Assembly: GCA_000827205.1 (NCBI GenBank)
Contig: KN832555.1
Location: forward strand, 815,536-879,535
Direction: 5' to 3'
DNA: 64,000 nt
From: Plicaturopsis crispa FD-325 SS-3
Lineage: Eukaryota > Basidiomycota > Agaricomycetes > Amylocorticiales > Amylocorticiaceae
The translations under genes were made by a program, and so were the position numbers. Below the pieces are notes generated by a model. It made no database searches, was not told where the DNA came from, and saw only the letters and a program-made list of their open reading frames with translations. Below, in pieces: positions 24,432-36,121 of the stretch (position 1 is its first letter; every line of letters starts with the position of its first letter).

Positions 24432-25540
24432 GTAGGACAACACGAGGTAAAGAAGAACACGAGGCACGGCCTACCCGCATTCCCTAATCGCCGCAAATCT
24501 GTGAAGGGAACCTGGCATAGTTGGTCGATTGCAGTGTAAGGAACATCGATATCTCACGTGTACTTACGATTTTATGCGGTTCGCACGTTGGAATGATGGG
24601 GTGCTCGCAGTATCAAGGGCTCCCAGAACTGGCACTATGGACAGCGCCTGGAACGCAGAGAACTTTCCCCCGCGGCCGAAAAATCGCGGAAAACGCGAGA
24701 AAAGTTCGTCTGGCCGATAGAAAGCGATTTAGACCTGCGATAAAGTGTCATAAAGGGCAGCAGAGGAGTACAGTAAAACATACGGACGCTTAAACGAGTA
24801 CAGAGGATTCTTTTAGCTGGCACCGGATGGGAATTATAATGATGGAAGCCCACGTGTTATACGCAGCTTCCCAGTCCGAAACAGGCAGATCATGGCGGAA
24901 CTAAATCATGGCTTTGCCCTCCGGTGTCAAGTAGAATGATCAAAGTAATCACTATCTCGTGCTCCGTGCGGGGCAGTTTGCTTGTTCTCTGGACATCAGC
25001 GAGATATATTTCGGAAATTTCCTATCGTTTGCATGATCCATGGCCTCATCGATATCGCTCCAGGTGCAAAGTTGTAAGCGCAAAGATGCGTCTCTTCATT
25101 TATGAGGTACAGATGCTCTGATGGTTAGTCAATGTCCTCCGAGAGTGAGAGACTTTCTTGAGAATTCTCCCGAGTCCTTTGACTTATTGGGATGATCGCC
25201 AGACCAAAGGGTTTGGACTGCCTTCTGTAGAAACATACAGCTTGTAAATACTAAAAATGAATCGACTGCACTGGACTTGGATTTATGCAGCACCCCAGCC
25301 AGAATTCAGCACGTTTGACTGCGCTCCTTTGTGTCCTCGGATCCAGAGGAGGCGTGCTAATCTGAAGAGCTCGCGGAGTAGTCGACGACTTGCGTCAAAA
25401 CTTGCGCTGGGCAATTACAGGGATACGTAACACGTGGCGTTGGGCAATATAGTATTACGTAATGTTAAATTTACTGCCTCTGGCGGACGCGACTGCCATT
25501 CACTCGAGCCAGGTCACCCATCCACTCTAAATTTCCTACC
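24432..25540. promoter_or_regulatory. Divergent upstream region of Ies1-like copy A and TIM8
   Basis: A 1.1 kb gap between two start codons in opposite directions. No protein-like frame is present. Two palindromic E-box-like CACGTG sites occur, at 24851-24856 and 25431-25436, the second about 105 bp before the TIM8 start. They could bind a bHLH factor, but a six-base match is weak evidence. Confidence 0.45.
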
Positions 25541-25894
25541 ATGGCCGACAACTTAGACCCGCAGATGCAGGTGCGCTCGTCGTTTATTTTACTTTTAGGC
25601 GAACTCTCACACACCAAGGGCAGGCTTTCATTCAGCAGGAATCTGCTAAAGCGCATGCGAATGAGTCTATCCAAAACTACACGGAGATGTGCTGGGACAA
25701 GTACGTCGTTCTATCATCTTGCGTGTCTGCAGTTGCTAAATAATATGCTTTGATCCAGGTGCGTGACGGGAGCACCATCGACACGGTTCTCGCGGAGCGA
25801 GGAGTCGTGCCTCGCAAATTGTGTGGACCGATTCTTGGACACCAGTCTTTTCATAGTGAAGCAGGTTCAGTCAAAACGAGAGCAGGGTCCATAA
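25541..25894 (+). CDS. TIM8: Mitochondrial small TIM chaperone Tim8
   Basis: Three exons encode 80 residues: MADNLDPQMQ, then AFIQQESAKAHANESIQNYT, EMCWDKCVTGAPSTRFSRGE, ESCLANCVDRFLDTSLFIVK and QVQSKREQGP. The twin CX3C motif (CWDKC and CLANC, 15 residues apart) is diagnostic of the small Tim proteins of the intermembrane space, which form disulfide-bonded hairpins. Tim8 pairs with Tim13 to carry hydrophobic precursors to the inner membrane. The WDKC and SRGEESCLANCVDRF context points to Tim8 rather than Tim9, 10 or 13. The introns (about 55 and 60 nt) have normal borders. TAA lies at 25892-25894. Confidence 0.93.
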
Positions 25895-26062
25895 ACTTCG
25901 TCCTCGCTACCATCTATCCGTCTATCCTATATAATTCATACCTACAACGACAATGCACGGCGACCGCTGAATATCGAGCACCATTGGATTACTATTGGAC
26001 AACAAACAACAACGAACGTCCGAACATACTACAGTAGTGTGCATCTAAGATCAGTACAAGCG

Positions 26063-27604
26063 CTAGAACAGACGCGGCAGCCGAGTCCAGAGTTGGTATC
26101 CTACGACTGCAACAAGGAAGAAGCAGAAAGCGTCCAAGACCTCGCGCTGACTCTTCAGTCTTAACGGAACCTCCACGCTCGCCTTCTCGGCTTGTGGTGT
26201 CCCAGACGCGAAGCTACCCGTCTCGTGGAATTTCGTGATAAGCCGGTCCTTTTCTCTCCACAGCTCGCGCAGCCAAACATCGAACTTCTGCTTGTCCCTC
26301 TCCGGGAAATCCACTTCGACCTTCTGGTTTGAGGATTTATCTGTCGGCAGAACGCTGGGGTTACTGTTCGAGATGTCCCCTATGGGCACGTCGTTGGCGA
26401 CATCGAAGACGCGTATGTGCATGTGAATCGCTGGTGGGGGGACACGGGTGAAGAATACTGAGAAGAGCGTATAATAATTTTGGCCGTATCCCATCGGAGG
26501 TACACCTGGGACACGAGAGTTTAGATAGGGTGTCTTTAGATAGTTATGGTAACATACCAGGATAGACCATTGTCACGTCTATCAGACGCAACGACGGCAT
26601 GCGCGGTGCAAGGGAGCGCAAACTATAATGCAGTCCCGTCGATCGAGGGAGCAGCGTGTGCACCATATTATCCTATGCATGATTTAGGAGGTGACGGACG
26701 CGAATCAATAGCTATAGCGTACAATGCCCATCTTGTCCGCATATTTCTTGCTTATGGGTCGCGTGTCCTTGCTGACGAGCGTGCCTTCCGGGTAGAGTAT
26801 GAGCGTGAGTGGCTTGTCTTCTTGTTGCGCTTGCCGGCCCAGGGACGACAGGTGCGTAGCGAGATGCACACGATCGGATGCCCACGAGCGCGCAAGGAAT
26901 ATGAAGTCGAAGAATTGCATGCCCTACAAACCGTCAGATTCCTGGGAGTGGAATATGTGGGATAACCTTACCCAGCCGATTATAGGGACCCATTTCAAAC
27001 TCTTCTTGAGGACAATAAAGACATCTTTATGCGTGCCCATGAAGTATGTGAGGCACCATGCGTACAGCCAGTCAAGGTACACCTGAGGAGAATAGTCAGT
27101 CGGTCACAGCACGACAGGGCACGACGCGTTTAGACATACTTGGTGGTTTGCAATGAGGATTGATTTGGTGGGCAGCCTGAGCGCTGTCACCTCCCCCGCG
27201 GGGTTGCGCTCGACGATGCCCCGTATCTCCTCCTCGGTCAGACGACCCTGCCCTTCAGTCTCAAAAGTAACGACCAGCCGTGTCGGAGCGAACCACTGGC
27301 TGATGAGAACTGCGCGCCGTGTATTGAGATGATCTGAGCGCATTCCGACATGTAGGCTTGACTTACCAAGCAACGTCCCGTAAGACCCCTTGGTGTACCG
27401 TATGCCCTCGTTGTACACAACCCTCGCCCAGTCAAATGGCAATAACCGCAGGGGCAGCAGGAAGGCAAATTGAGAGCTATTTATCATCAGGTTTCCTAGG
27501 TTGAATACAATGAAGAATATGACGCCGTTCAGCGTTTGCGACCATGTCTTCGCTGGCCGGGCGGATATCTCGAGGGTATGGAGTCCTCCTTCGACCGCCA
27601 CCAT
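26063..27604 (-). CDS. 1-acylglycerol-3-phosphate / lysophospholipid acyltransferase
   Basis: Membrane-bound PlsC-family acyltransferase of the LCLAT1/AGPAT5 type. The N-terminus has a hydrophobic segment (LNGVIFFIVFNLGNLMINSS). The catalytic motif NHQVYLDW (NHxxxxD) is formed across an intron. Motif II is probably KSLKWVPIIGWGMQFFDFIF, followed by LARSWASD. Motif III reads LTLILYPEGTLVS. Then LIDVTMVYPGVPPMGYGQNY and a substrate-contact region. The C-terminus has a second hydrophobic helix (DAFCFFLVAVVGYQLWTRLP) and ends RLF. The enzyme transfers acyl chains to lysophospholipids, probably at the ER or mitochondria-associated membrane. The stop is convergent with TIM8 (about 170 bp apart). 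Confidence 0.9.
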
Positions 27605-27966
27605 TGCTCTTCCAGTGTCGTGAGGGAACGAGTGATATTAGTGCTACGGGGGCTTGAGGTGGTGGAAGGGAGAGGAACAGGAATTTCGCATGGTCCGACG
27701 GTGCTGCACGGAGTCACGGCAATTTGACGGCACTGAACACGACGCGCGAGAACCTATCGCGCTTAGATCCAGCCTCACACATGGCAGCGCATGTGTTATT
27801 TCAGTAAGTACTTCCACTTCAGTCGAGAGTTGTGCTCAGGTATGTAGCAATTATTTGCTAGACTGCGATAATACAGTGTTGACTACATAGGATAGCATCC
27901 AGGCAACACCAGCGCGAATGAGAGATGCTGAGGGCACCCTGAGCCGCAACACAAATGCAGATGACA
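27605..27966. other. Intergenic region
   Basis: A gap of 362 bp between the start of the acyltransferase gene and the stop of the transporter gene, both on the minus strand. It would hold the acyltransferase promoter and the transporter 3' end. No further signal was seen. Confidence 0.5.
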
Positions 27967-29810
27967 CTAGCAAGTGAATGGCTTCCCAACAGTGCCGGTG
28001 TTATACGCGTCATTGATTAGCTACAGGGTCCAAATGGATTAGTGATTGTGCAAACAGGTAGACATAAAGTGAAGGCTCACCTTGATCGACACATATGTCC
28101 CAGCAACGCATATAAATGCACCCGCAAGTATGATGAGCATCGCGACTGTGGACCCCACCCATCGCCTCCGGAGCGCGGGCTTCCCCCCGCCCAAATAATA
28201 CACGTCGTGAAGCCAGAAAAATCCAGCCAAACCATAGGTGTACCACGCTGCAAACAGCGCTGCAGCGATTCCAATCAAGTCGGAGAAGATGGGCACTGCG
28301 ATTGCCAGGATGCACGCTACGATGGCGGATGCAAGACACAAGAACGTCCACACAGTCCATCCTAGGACAGTGTGTCCGTACACATGTCTTGAGTGGCGGA
28401 AGAATCGTATGAAGATCAGCTTCGCCGCGGTATGCGTGCATAGACCACCGGCACTATACACACAGAGCAGTTCAACATGTGTCCTATAGATAGCAATGAC
28501 TGTTGCACTCACATTAGGAAGTTGACCATGGAGATCCCAAAGGTGACTTTAGGCCAGGGAGGAGGGAGGGAGAACAGAGCGGGCGAAGCGACAGTATTTC
28601 CAATGTAGACGTATATCACCACACTGAAGATAGTATAGAACACGGTGGAGAATCCTTGGAGGCACCAAGCCGCCTAACGCCGTCCCGTTAGTTTTCAAAT
28701 GGATCCTTGGGACATCCATAGAATAAACACACCTTCATTGCGTCTTGAGGGCGTTCCATCTCAGAAATGAAGACGAAAAACCTTTGCGGGAAGTTAGTAC
28801 CACAACCTAGGTCCTGGGATGATAAAACGTACATGAAGTGGCCTGCATATGCAAAGACCTGCGAACAGACATTATCAGAACTACGCGATGCAATGCGGCA
28901 TTTTACACCGTCGCTTACCGGGTTCGTTATGGCTAAGAATGCCTGGTAAAATGACGTTGATATAGTCGCATTGATGACACGATTCGGAGTGGGATTCATT
29001 CCAGCACCAATCATAGCCAGGATCCCAGATATCGTGATGAGGGTTGACGCGATAACACCCAACCAGCTAAGACGGTCGAGGGTTCGTGGCAACGCAATGA
29101 CTAGGATGGCCACCGCAAAGATGATTGTCAGATAGACGCTGCATAGGCCTTGGTCAGAAAGGGTTGATAATGCTTGAGCTCCCGAAAGCATTTCTGATCC
29201 CTGTACGAGCGTGAGCATACCAACGCGTGGTGGTAGCGTAGAATGACAAGTACCGCAGCAAAGATTGCGTAGATAATGGTCCCCGCGGAGAGAAGCTCTC
29301 TGCCAATCGGCCCGAAGAGAATGTACCCGGCGTCTCCTGTTCAACCGGGTGAGGAGACAGGACGTAGAAAGAGAGAATAGTGACCAACCCATATTGTGGA
29401 CATCGGGGTGATTCAGTTTGAAGTCCACCAGCAGCTTGGCCGTAAACAGGCCAAATATGCCCAGAAATATGATCAATATGACGGCGGGTACGATTCCTAA
29501 CAAGGAAGTATATTAGTGTAGCTCTCCATGTGGTATGAGACTACCTACCGACGATCGCTAGAGTGCTCGGGAGTGAAAGCATCCCGTTACTCACGATTTC
29601 TGCTATCATGAGCATGGCAACAAACTGAATAAGACGCATGTCAGTATTACTCTGACCGTTCAATGGCATATGGATACGGACCTGCCAACTGAGCGTTTTG
29701 TAATGGATTTGGTGCTCTTCATTGTCAACGAACACGTCAACTTTTCCGTGTTGCAAGCGCTCGTCGACATCCTTTACAACGCCGTCAGACGGCAGCTTCT
29801 CTACAGTCAT
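27967..29810 (-). CDS. Amino acid transporter of the AAAP (Aa_trans) family
   Basis: Minus-strand permease resembling the Neurospora Mtr-type neutral amino acid transporter. The N-terminus (MTVEKLPSDGVVKDVDERLQ, DVFVDNEEHQIHYKTLSWQ) is typical of this fungal subfamily. About eleven membrane spans follow, including FVAMLMIAEIVSNGMLSLPS, LAIVGIVPAVILIIFLGIFG, AVAILVIALPRTLDRLSWLG, VIASTLITISGILAMIGAGM, NPVFAYAGHFMFFVFISEME, VTFGISMVNFLIAGGLCTHT and VAMLIILAGAFICVAGTYVS. The last exon gives LINDAYNTGTVGKPFTC and TAG. The exons are short and separated by introns of ordinary size. A longer in-frame start at 29891 exists. Substrate specificity cannot be read from the sequence. Confidence 0.88.
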
Positions 29811-30244
29811 TTCGTTAAGCAAACTGTGAGGGTAGCAGGAGGGCTGTCTGCGTACTTCTGGCACTGGGCGTATATATGGACCCCTTCTCACGTTACGGCA
29901 GCTGCTCCTGCGCGCTCGCAGTAGGCCCGGTACCGCGCATACTAGTCAACAGCGCTGGACATGACGGCGATGTCACCTGGATGGGTTGAAGGAAGAATGA
30001 GACGCGACTCGAAGGAGCAAGGCGAAAAAATAGAATTCATACGGCGTTCTACTGCTCAAGCGTTTGATCCAGGTGCACATACTAAGTAGCGCTGGCTAGC
30101 GGGAGGTTATTCGAGTCTAAGATTGGTCTAAGGCGCCCCGCTATATATGAAGAAACCAGCATCAAGGGGCGCGAGGAGGGGAAGCTTGAAGGAGGACTTT
30201 GACCTACCAAAAGAATCCGCTGGTTTCTGAAATGAAATGTGGTT
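29811..30244. other. Upstream region of the transporter
   Basis: About 430 bp with no supported exon. It should hold the transporter promoter. A GA-rich run precedes the minus-strand frame at 30245. Confidence 0.4.
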
Positions 30245-30484
30245 TTAATTTTGCCCTGATTTCCGACCCTTTCCTTTTGACGACGACGACGACGGCGGCG
30301 ACGACTTTCCCCAGATATCCTGCTTTTCTACCTCGCTGGCACCGTCAAGGACGGCGTTGAGCGCACATGTCCAACTTGTAACTTCTGCTAAGCTCATCTG
30401 TGCCACTCGTTTTCTCTGAATCGGCCAACTCGTTCGCTCATTCTCAGGCGGTATCCACTCAAAAAGATCCTGTTTGTGCTCCAT
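30245..30484 (-). CDS. Small candidate ORF, head-to-head with the hydrolase gene
   Basis: From the Met at 30484 this frame encodes 79 residues: MEHKQDLFEWIPPENERTSW, PIQRKRVAQMSLAEVTSWTC, ALNAVLDGASEVEKQDIWGK and SSPPSSSSSKGKGRKSGQN. The composition (Trp, acidic and basic balance, a Ser run and a basic tail directly before the stop) looks protein-like, and the same frame stays open to 30613. However, it overlaps the first codons of the plus-strand hydrolase if that gene starts at 30474, and the promoters would then be inside each other's coding sequence. If the hydrolase starts at the Met at 30564 the two are separate. I recognise no family. It may be the last exon of an antisense gene or a chance frame. 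Confidence 0.35.
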   Translation of the reverse strand: MEHKQDLFEWIPPENERTSWPIQRKRVAQMSLAEVTSWTCALNAVLDGASEVEKQDIWGKSSPPSSSSSKGKGRKSGQN

Positions 30485-33400
30485 GTCAGCGCGTTCTCCG
30501 ATGTCTATGCCGAGCTCGAGCGCAGGGAGTTCTCCCCGGAGTCCGTACAAGAAGTCCCCGTTCATGTCTTTCAAACGCGACATGGGCAGCAGGTCTTCCC
30601 CCGCGTCCGACACATACTATGGTTCACCGCCATCGCCTCCACCCATTAAACGTTCTCCGCAGACATATTTCGACCGCTATCCGAGGCCCTCGACTAGCCC
30701 ACGCTCGTCCGGTACCAGCCCGAGACCTTCCACTTCCCCGTCGAATGCCAGTGGACGCGTCTCGCCTACGTATAGGCCCATCCCGTCCTTCGATGAGCTT
30801 CTGTTCCCTCAGAGCAAAAGCAAACGGTCTGAAGAAAGGTTGCGGGGGGATAGTACACCGGCCGAATCATCTTACGCGTTCCCTTCCAGGGAATCGACTG
30901 AAGACCTGTCACGCACCGTTCGTGGTGCGACGTCGAATTCGCGAGCCCGCTGTCACACTGGACCTGCTTCTGACAAGTCTAGTTGGATCGACTCTACATC
31001 TCCCATCCCGCCTCTCCGTTTCTCGGGGTCATCGACGCAGACGCAGAGTGAGACACCGCCCCAGACACCAGTCGAGATGGATTTCTACAGCTATAGAAGT
31101 TCGCGTGACCGCTTCCCGGTCGTGGTCGCTGCACCAATACCTGGGGTTGAAGCAATGGACGCGTTAATAGATGGAATGAACGGAGGCGACGATTACTTTG
31201 TAGGTAGCGCGTCGAGTCGCCTGCGTCATGGTATACCGGGGCACCATCCGCTTTATCAACCCCCGCTACCTACGCCCCCGCCCGGTGTTGTCCTTGGCGG
31301 TCCGAAGTCGCGGAGGAGGGAAAAGTCGCATCGTTCCAACAACTCTGGAGATGATGACGACGACGACGACGGCGAGGATGAGGCAAAATACGTTCCATCG
31401 TCCAAATCGTCGCGCCGGCGAGTTCAACGGCCAGATTCTTCCCGGAAGAACTCAAATCACGTCGTCGTACCGTCATCGAGACCTGGCTCAAGTGCCAGCG
31501 CCAACAAATCGCCCTCAACCTCTGCTCTTTTCAGACCGTCATCCAGCAATGGCTTCGGAGATAGCGTCTCTACGCTCTCGAAGTCGCCATCATCCCCCAA
31601 AATCTCATCCGGTCCCACGACGCCTGCAAAATTGTACCGCGATGAGATCCAAACGTCGCCACCATCCAAATACAACGCTCGTCCCGTGGCCCCCTCTATC
31701 TCCGAAATTATTCGCAACCACGCGCCATCGTCTGTGCAAACACGCTCGCGACCGTCGACAGGCCGCGCTTCGTCTTATGCCCAAAGTAATGGTGGACATG
31801 CTACTGTACTCGAGGAGCCTGAATCGGAGCCTGAGCCGCTAACAGCGCATGAGGAGGCGGAACTCATATCGCGATCTTCGTCTGTTGATAGCATTGCAGA
31901 CGAGGTTCGCCGTAGTCTCAAAGCACATAAAACCTCGCAACCCCCGTCCCACTCTCTCCAACATGCCCATTCGTTTCCTACTGGCCCGCCATCTGCGTTT
32001 TCGGACAACGCTAGTGTTCGCTCACCGCGTTCGGATGACCGAGCGCCATCTATCTATTCTTCAGCCGCCTCGTCTCATCATCATCACCCCCTACCATCGC
32101 ACTACGAAACTTTGAACATCCCTCAACTCACGCATACCACCCCGAATCAAGTTATCGCTCAGTACCTCCGTTCAAAACGTCTAACGACTCTGATCCGATG
32201 CACTCGTTCCCCGCACGCGTCGCAGAGTAAACCTCTGACAGTCAGCTTGTCTGATCTAGGGGACCCTGACGGATTTCCTCTTGTTGTTTTCTTGGGTCTT
32301 GGATGCGTTCGCCACGTCATGGGGCTTTATGATGAAATGGCAGAAGTTCTAGGACTTCGACTCATCACCATCGATAGGTACATACATGCATTTTCAATCG
32401 TCGTCTCACCTTGTCTAATTCCGCATGATTTACAATTTAGATGGGGTCTTGGACGTACCGACGTGCCTCATTCCAGATCAGCTCGTGGAATCGTCGAATG
32501 GGCTGGAATCGTGGAGGAGGTGTTGGACTTGCTTCACATCGAAAAGTGCAGCGTCATGGCCCATTCTGCAGGCGCACCATATGCCCTTTCTTTCGCGAAC
32601 AATGTCCCAGAGCGCATTGTTGGGGACATATGTTTACTAGCCCCTTGGGTAGGAGGCAGCGAAGGCGGTGAGTTATGACAAATGCAATGCGTGCAACGGA
32701 CAATAAAATACTGACAATATTGATTAGCGGGTGCTGGTTACAAATGGCTGAAGTACGTCCCGAATGGGATTCTCAAGACCGCTCAGGCTGCGGAATGGAA
32801 GGTGCAAGCATGGATGATTGGAAAACCTCCTACCGTTGCATTCGAGGGCATTGGTTATGACGCGACGACCTCATCCTCATCGCCTACTTCCAAGACGTCC
32901 AGCCGTAAACCCTCCCCTAGACGTCAGACCCAAAGCGTCTATCCTGCGGCTGATAACAACGGGAAAACGAGGCCAAGCATCGGGTCCAGGAGCATCGGGT
33001 CAAGCGTGTTCAGTGAGTACGACGATCTGAAAGACTTCGATGGTCGGTTTGAGAGCATGAGCACACTTGGCGCGCGGCGAGATTCACAGTTTAGTCGAGC
33101 GGCCAGCGAAGGGACACCCAAGAAGCGAAAGACATCTACGGGATTCCTAAAGAAGTTGACAGGAGGATCTAACTCTCAACCCCAATCACCGGTGGAGAGG
33201 TCCCCAGCACCCCCGGGCGGAAGGACGCTGAAGGCCCTGCGGTCTATGGGATCTTTGAAAGGGAAAACCTCGTCAGCTCCGAGCACGGTGAACAAACGGC
33301 CGGAATTACCACCCATGCCCAGCCTTGAATTGCCCAAGCCGCCCGCTTTCGATGGCCTTGGTTTCAACGACATAGACTGGAATAAGTCAAGTAGCTCCGA

Positions 33401-33980
33401 CACCTCAGCTACACCGATCTCGGCCAAGTTCGCTCGTACAATCGGCCCGTCAACTCCTTCGCCCATTGCAGAAAAACCGACGCCATCGCCCACTGGGTAT
33501 GGATCGCGTATGGCTGGGCGACGCTCTATCTCGTTTGACGCACACCGTGCGTCGCCTCCGCCCTCCATTGCACCATCTGCTGCGCCCTCCATTCCGGTAT
33601 CGCCAGTAGCCAGCTCCTACAATGCTTCGACTTTCACTCCTAGTGACATCTCCGGTGGCTCATATCAGATCATGCTCGGTAACGCACTCATTGCCGCATC
33701 GCATGCGGAGTCCGCCAAGGGTACGCACAGTGATCTACTTCAGATCCTCAACCATGACCACCGGCCGTGGGGTTTCTCGTACACCGCATACCCGCACAGA
33801 GTGCAAGTGTGGTACGGTGACAAAGACGAGAAGATTGCGGAGAATGCTGTGCGCTGGATGGAGCGAAACATGGGCGAGGGCCGGTGCGATGTGAAGGTTG
33901 TGAAGGGTGCCGACCACAGTCTGATGTACAAGAGCTCCGTCGTCGTGGAGGTTCTTGAGCGAGTCCGGGAATACTGGTGA
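30474..33980 (+). CDS. Alpha/beta hydrolase with long disordered N-terminus and internal insertion
   Basis: Three exons (introns at about 32377-32440 and 32667-32727) encode about 1,125 residues. The first roughly 560 are Ser/Pro-rich and disordered, with an Asp run (DDDDDDDGEDE) and a His run. A hydrolase core then starts: FPLVVFLGLGCVRHVMGLYD, LRLITIDRWGLGRTDVPHSR, and the nucleophile elbow CSVMAHSAGAPYALSF (AHSAG in place of the usual GxSxG), then ICLLAPWVGG and KVQAWMIGKPP. The core is interrupted by about 250 Ser/Pro-rich residues. It resumes with SYQIMLGNALIAASHAES, HRVQVWYGDKDEKIAENAVR (likely acid) and KVVKGADHSLMYKSS (catalytic His), ending VLERVREYW. The whole triad is present, so an active esterase or lipase is likely. 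Substrate unknown. A shorter start at 30564 (MSFKRDMGSRSS) is possible. Confidence 0.87.
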
Positions 33981-34397
33981 GAGCTCGCGTCACTGTCCAT
34001 TCGTTTTAGAACTCTACTTTATTTGTCTGTTTCCATTTACTGGCATCCTATCTTTCGCGCGGAGATACAGTCTGTACTTTTCCCTTTCATTTTGGTCTCT
34101 TCGCCGTGTCATCATCTTTCTTATCAAATACCTGTGGGTGACTACTTTGCACAATACCCTTTTCTTTTTCACCCGCACTGTTCATTGGAATTACCTGTAT
34201 CGTATAATCTACTCTCTATAGGCTATGTCTGTTACCGTTCTTTGCGACGACCAAATTAATTTCGCATTCTCGTCTAGACATGATTGTGAGGAGACCACCC
34301 GGATGTATATGCCGATATCTATGGGTAAAGTAGTCAAGGTATCCAGAATGCGCCACAGGCGGGAGTAAGAATAAATTAGAAGGAATGTTCGCAGTGT
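33981..34397. other. Convergent 3' intergenic region
   Basis: A T-rich stretch of 417 bp between the hydrolase stop (plus) and the stop of the Ser/Thr-rich membrane protein (minus). It is consistent with two 3' untranslated regions. No repeat or gene was seen. Confidence 0.55.
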
Positions 34398-35845
34398 TTA
34401 TCGTAACGTCCGATTGAGCCATGCAGTTTGACTGCCCGTAGAATCCAATCTGGGTCTCGGAAAGCGCTCCTCAACGTTCAGCGGTGGTGCATCCAACGGC
34501 ACCGTCGCCGGGACCTCGTCCATGAAAGGATTGCGAGGTCTTGCGGGACTCGCACTTGTGGTTCTCAGGCCTCCTACCTGACGCATATTAGGTGCAGTCT
34601 GAGTCCCTGACTTGACACCACTCTCCGGATCGGGTATGCGCCGGGATCCGGCCAGCTGCGCGCGTCGACGGGACATACGCGTGAAGACAAACGCGCCGAA
34701 GATGAGCGTCAACACGGCGATGAAAGACAGCATAGCGATGACTGCGATAAGCGACGTGGAGAGTGTGTGTGCTGACGAAGGGGAGCCCGAGTTTGCGCTA
34801 GACGCGGACGGCTGAAGAAAGTTCGATGGCAGAGTGGACGATGTCTGTGGCAAGGATCCTGGAGCGGTCGTTTCGGATGATATCGTCGTGAAAGATGATG
34901 TAGGAGATGCAGACCCAGACCCAGAAAGTGAGGGTCCTGCAGTTGGCTCGATGCTTCCTCCTGTAGTTATCGGCGATATAGAAGGGTCCAATGCACTGCT
35001 AGTCGGAGATACGGAGGAAAGCTGCGACGTGGTGGATACAGTAGTCGTGGGTGAAGGCGTCGACTGTATCGTCGTCGGAGAACTTCCGGTAGTAGAACTC
35101 GACAATAAGGTGAAACTCGCCGATGAATTCGGACTGTCTGCAAACAGAGAAAAAGGAGATACCAATCAGTAGGGATTTCGCAGGATAAGACAGAGGAGAT
35201 ATACACACCGTCCTCTGACAAGTCGACAACCAAAGAATCGAACGTTAGTTGACCTGTCTCGTCAAACCTAGGGTCAGGAAGGTTGAACACTGTCAGGGAA
35301 TGCGAAATCGTGGGATCCAGATCCGTAAAGGTGAATAGGGTAGTCTGGGGAAATGATGAATGAATGTGCTTAATGGCGACAAAGGTATACGTAGCAATTC
35401 ACCGGAAGCTGTTCGTCGTCGGTGGTAGGATCATGCGCGTCAATGCTTATGAACGAGCTTTGACGGCCGACTTCGCAGTCTATGCACGCGCCATACATCG
35501 CCCCTTTGGACTGCTTGAACCCGACGTAGCTAACCGCAGTTGCACCATCTGCAGAACCACAAGATCAGCCTCGATGTTTGCTTCGTGTTAACCACATGGG
35601 CCGGCAGCAACCGTGGCACTATACGCACTGGGAAGACTAGCATCTACCGCGCCTTCAAGCTCATCTACAGCCGCAAAGGTTCCTCCAGTCGCGGATGAGG
35701 AGCTAACGAGGCGCCAGCCGGGAGTGAAAGTTAGGGAAGGGTCCTTGTCATCGATCGTGACGCTCTTGGCGGCGGTTAACGGGACATTGGAAAACGGAAG
35801 CGACAGAACAGATGCTGTGATGAAGGCATGAAGAAAAGACAGCAT
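34398..35845 (-). CDS. Secreted-type Ser/Thr-rich single-span membrane protein
   Basis: Starts with a signal peptide, MLSFLHAFITASVLSLPFSN, followed by an ectodomain (VTIDDKDPSLTFTPGWRLVS). Further exons give VGFKQSKGAMYGACIDCEVG, TTLFTFTDLDPTISHSLTVF and NLPDPRFDETGQLTFDSLVV. A long Ser/Thr/Pro stalk follows, likely O-glycosylated (SSTTGSSPTTIQSTPSPTTT). One membrane span, LIAVIAMLSFIAVLTLIFGA, is followed by a basic stop-transfer (RMSRRRAQ) and a short cytosolic tail ending AWLNRTLR. The ectodomain resembles a beta-sandwich, carbohydrate-binding-like module common in agaricomycete proteins of this layout (family inference). It could be a cell-wall sensor, but no WSC Cys pattern is present. 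Four exons or more. Confidence 0.78.
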
Positions 35846-36121
35846 TCAGATTAAAAAGTGGTTGTAGTTGGGGATGCCCTGCATCCCCTTAGCAGGCAGT
35901 AGGCGAAAGGCGGGATGGGGGGGGGGGTATAATTGGGAGACAGGACCACTTTGGGACCACTCACCGAATAGGTTGCTCTAGCTTTTTGGGCCATATTTGA
36001 TCGGTGGCGGTCGACGAGAGATGGCACCGGGTAAGAACCAGTAGGGTATAGTCGTACGGGGATATGCATCATGATTTACAACAGTCCGCCGATAGCATTT
36101 GTGATGTTCAGATCTACTTTC

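Noticed and set aside
30400-31167. A 255-codon plus-strand frame inside the hydrolase gene
   Set aside because: It is the shadow of the hydrolase first exon in another frame. Its composition is Arg/His/Pro-rich, as expected from frame-shifted Ser/Pro coding sequence.
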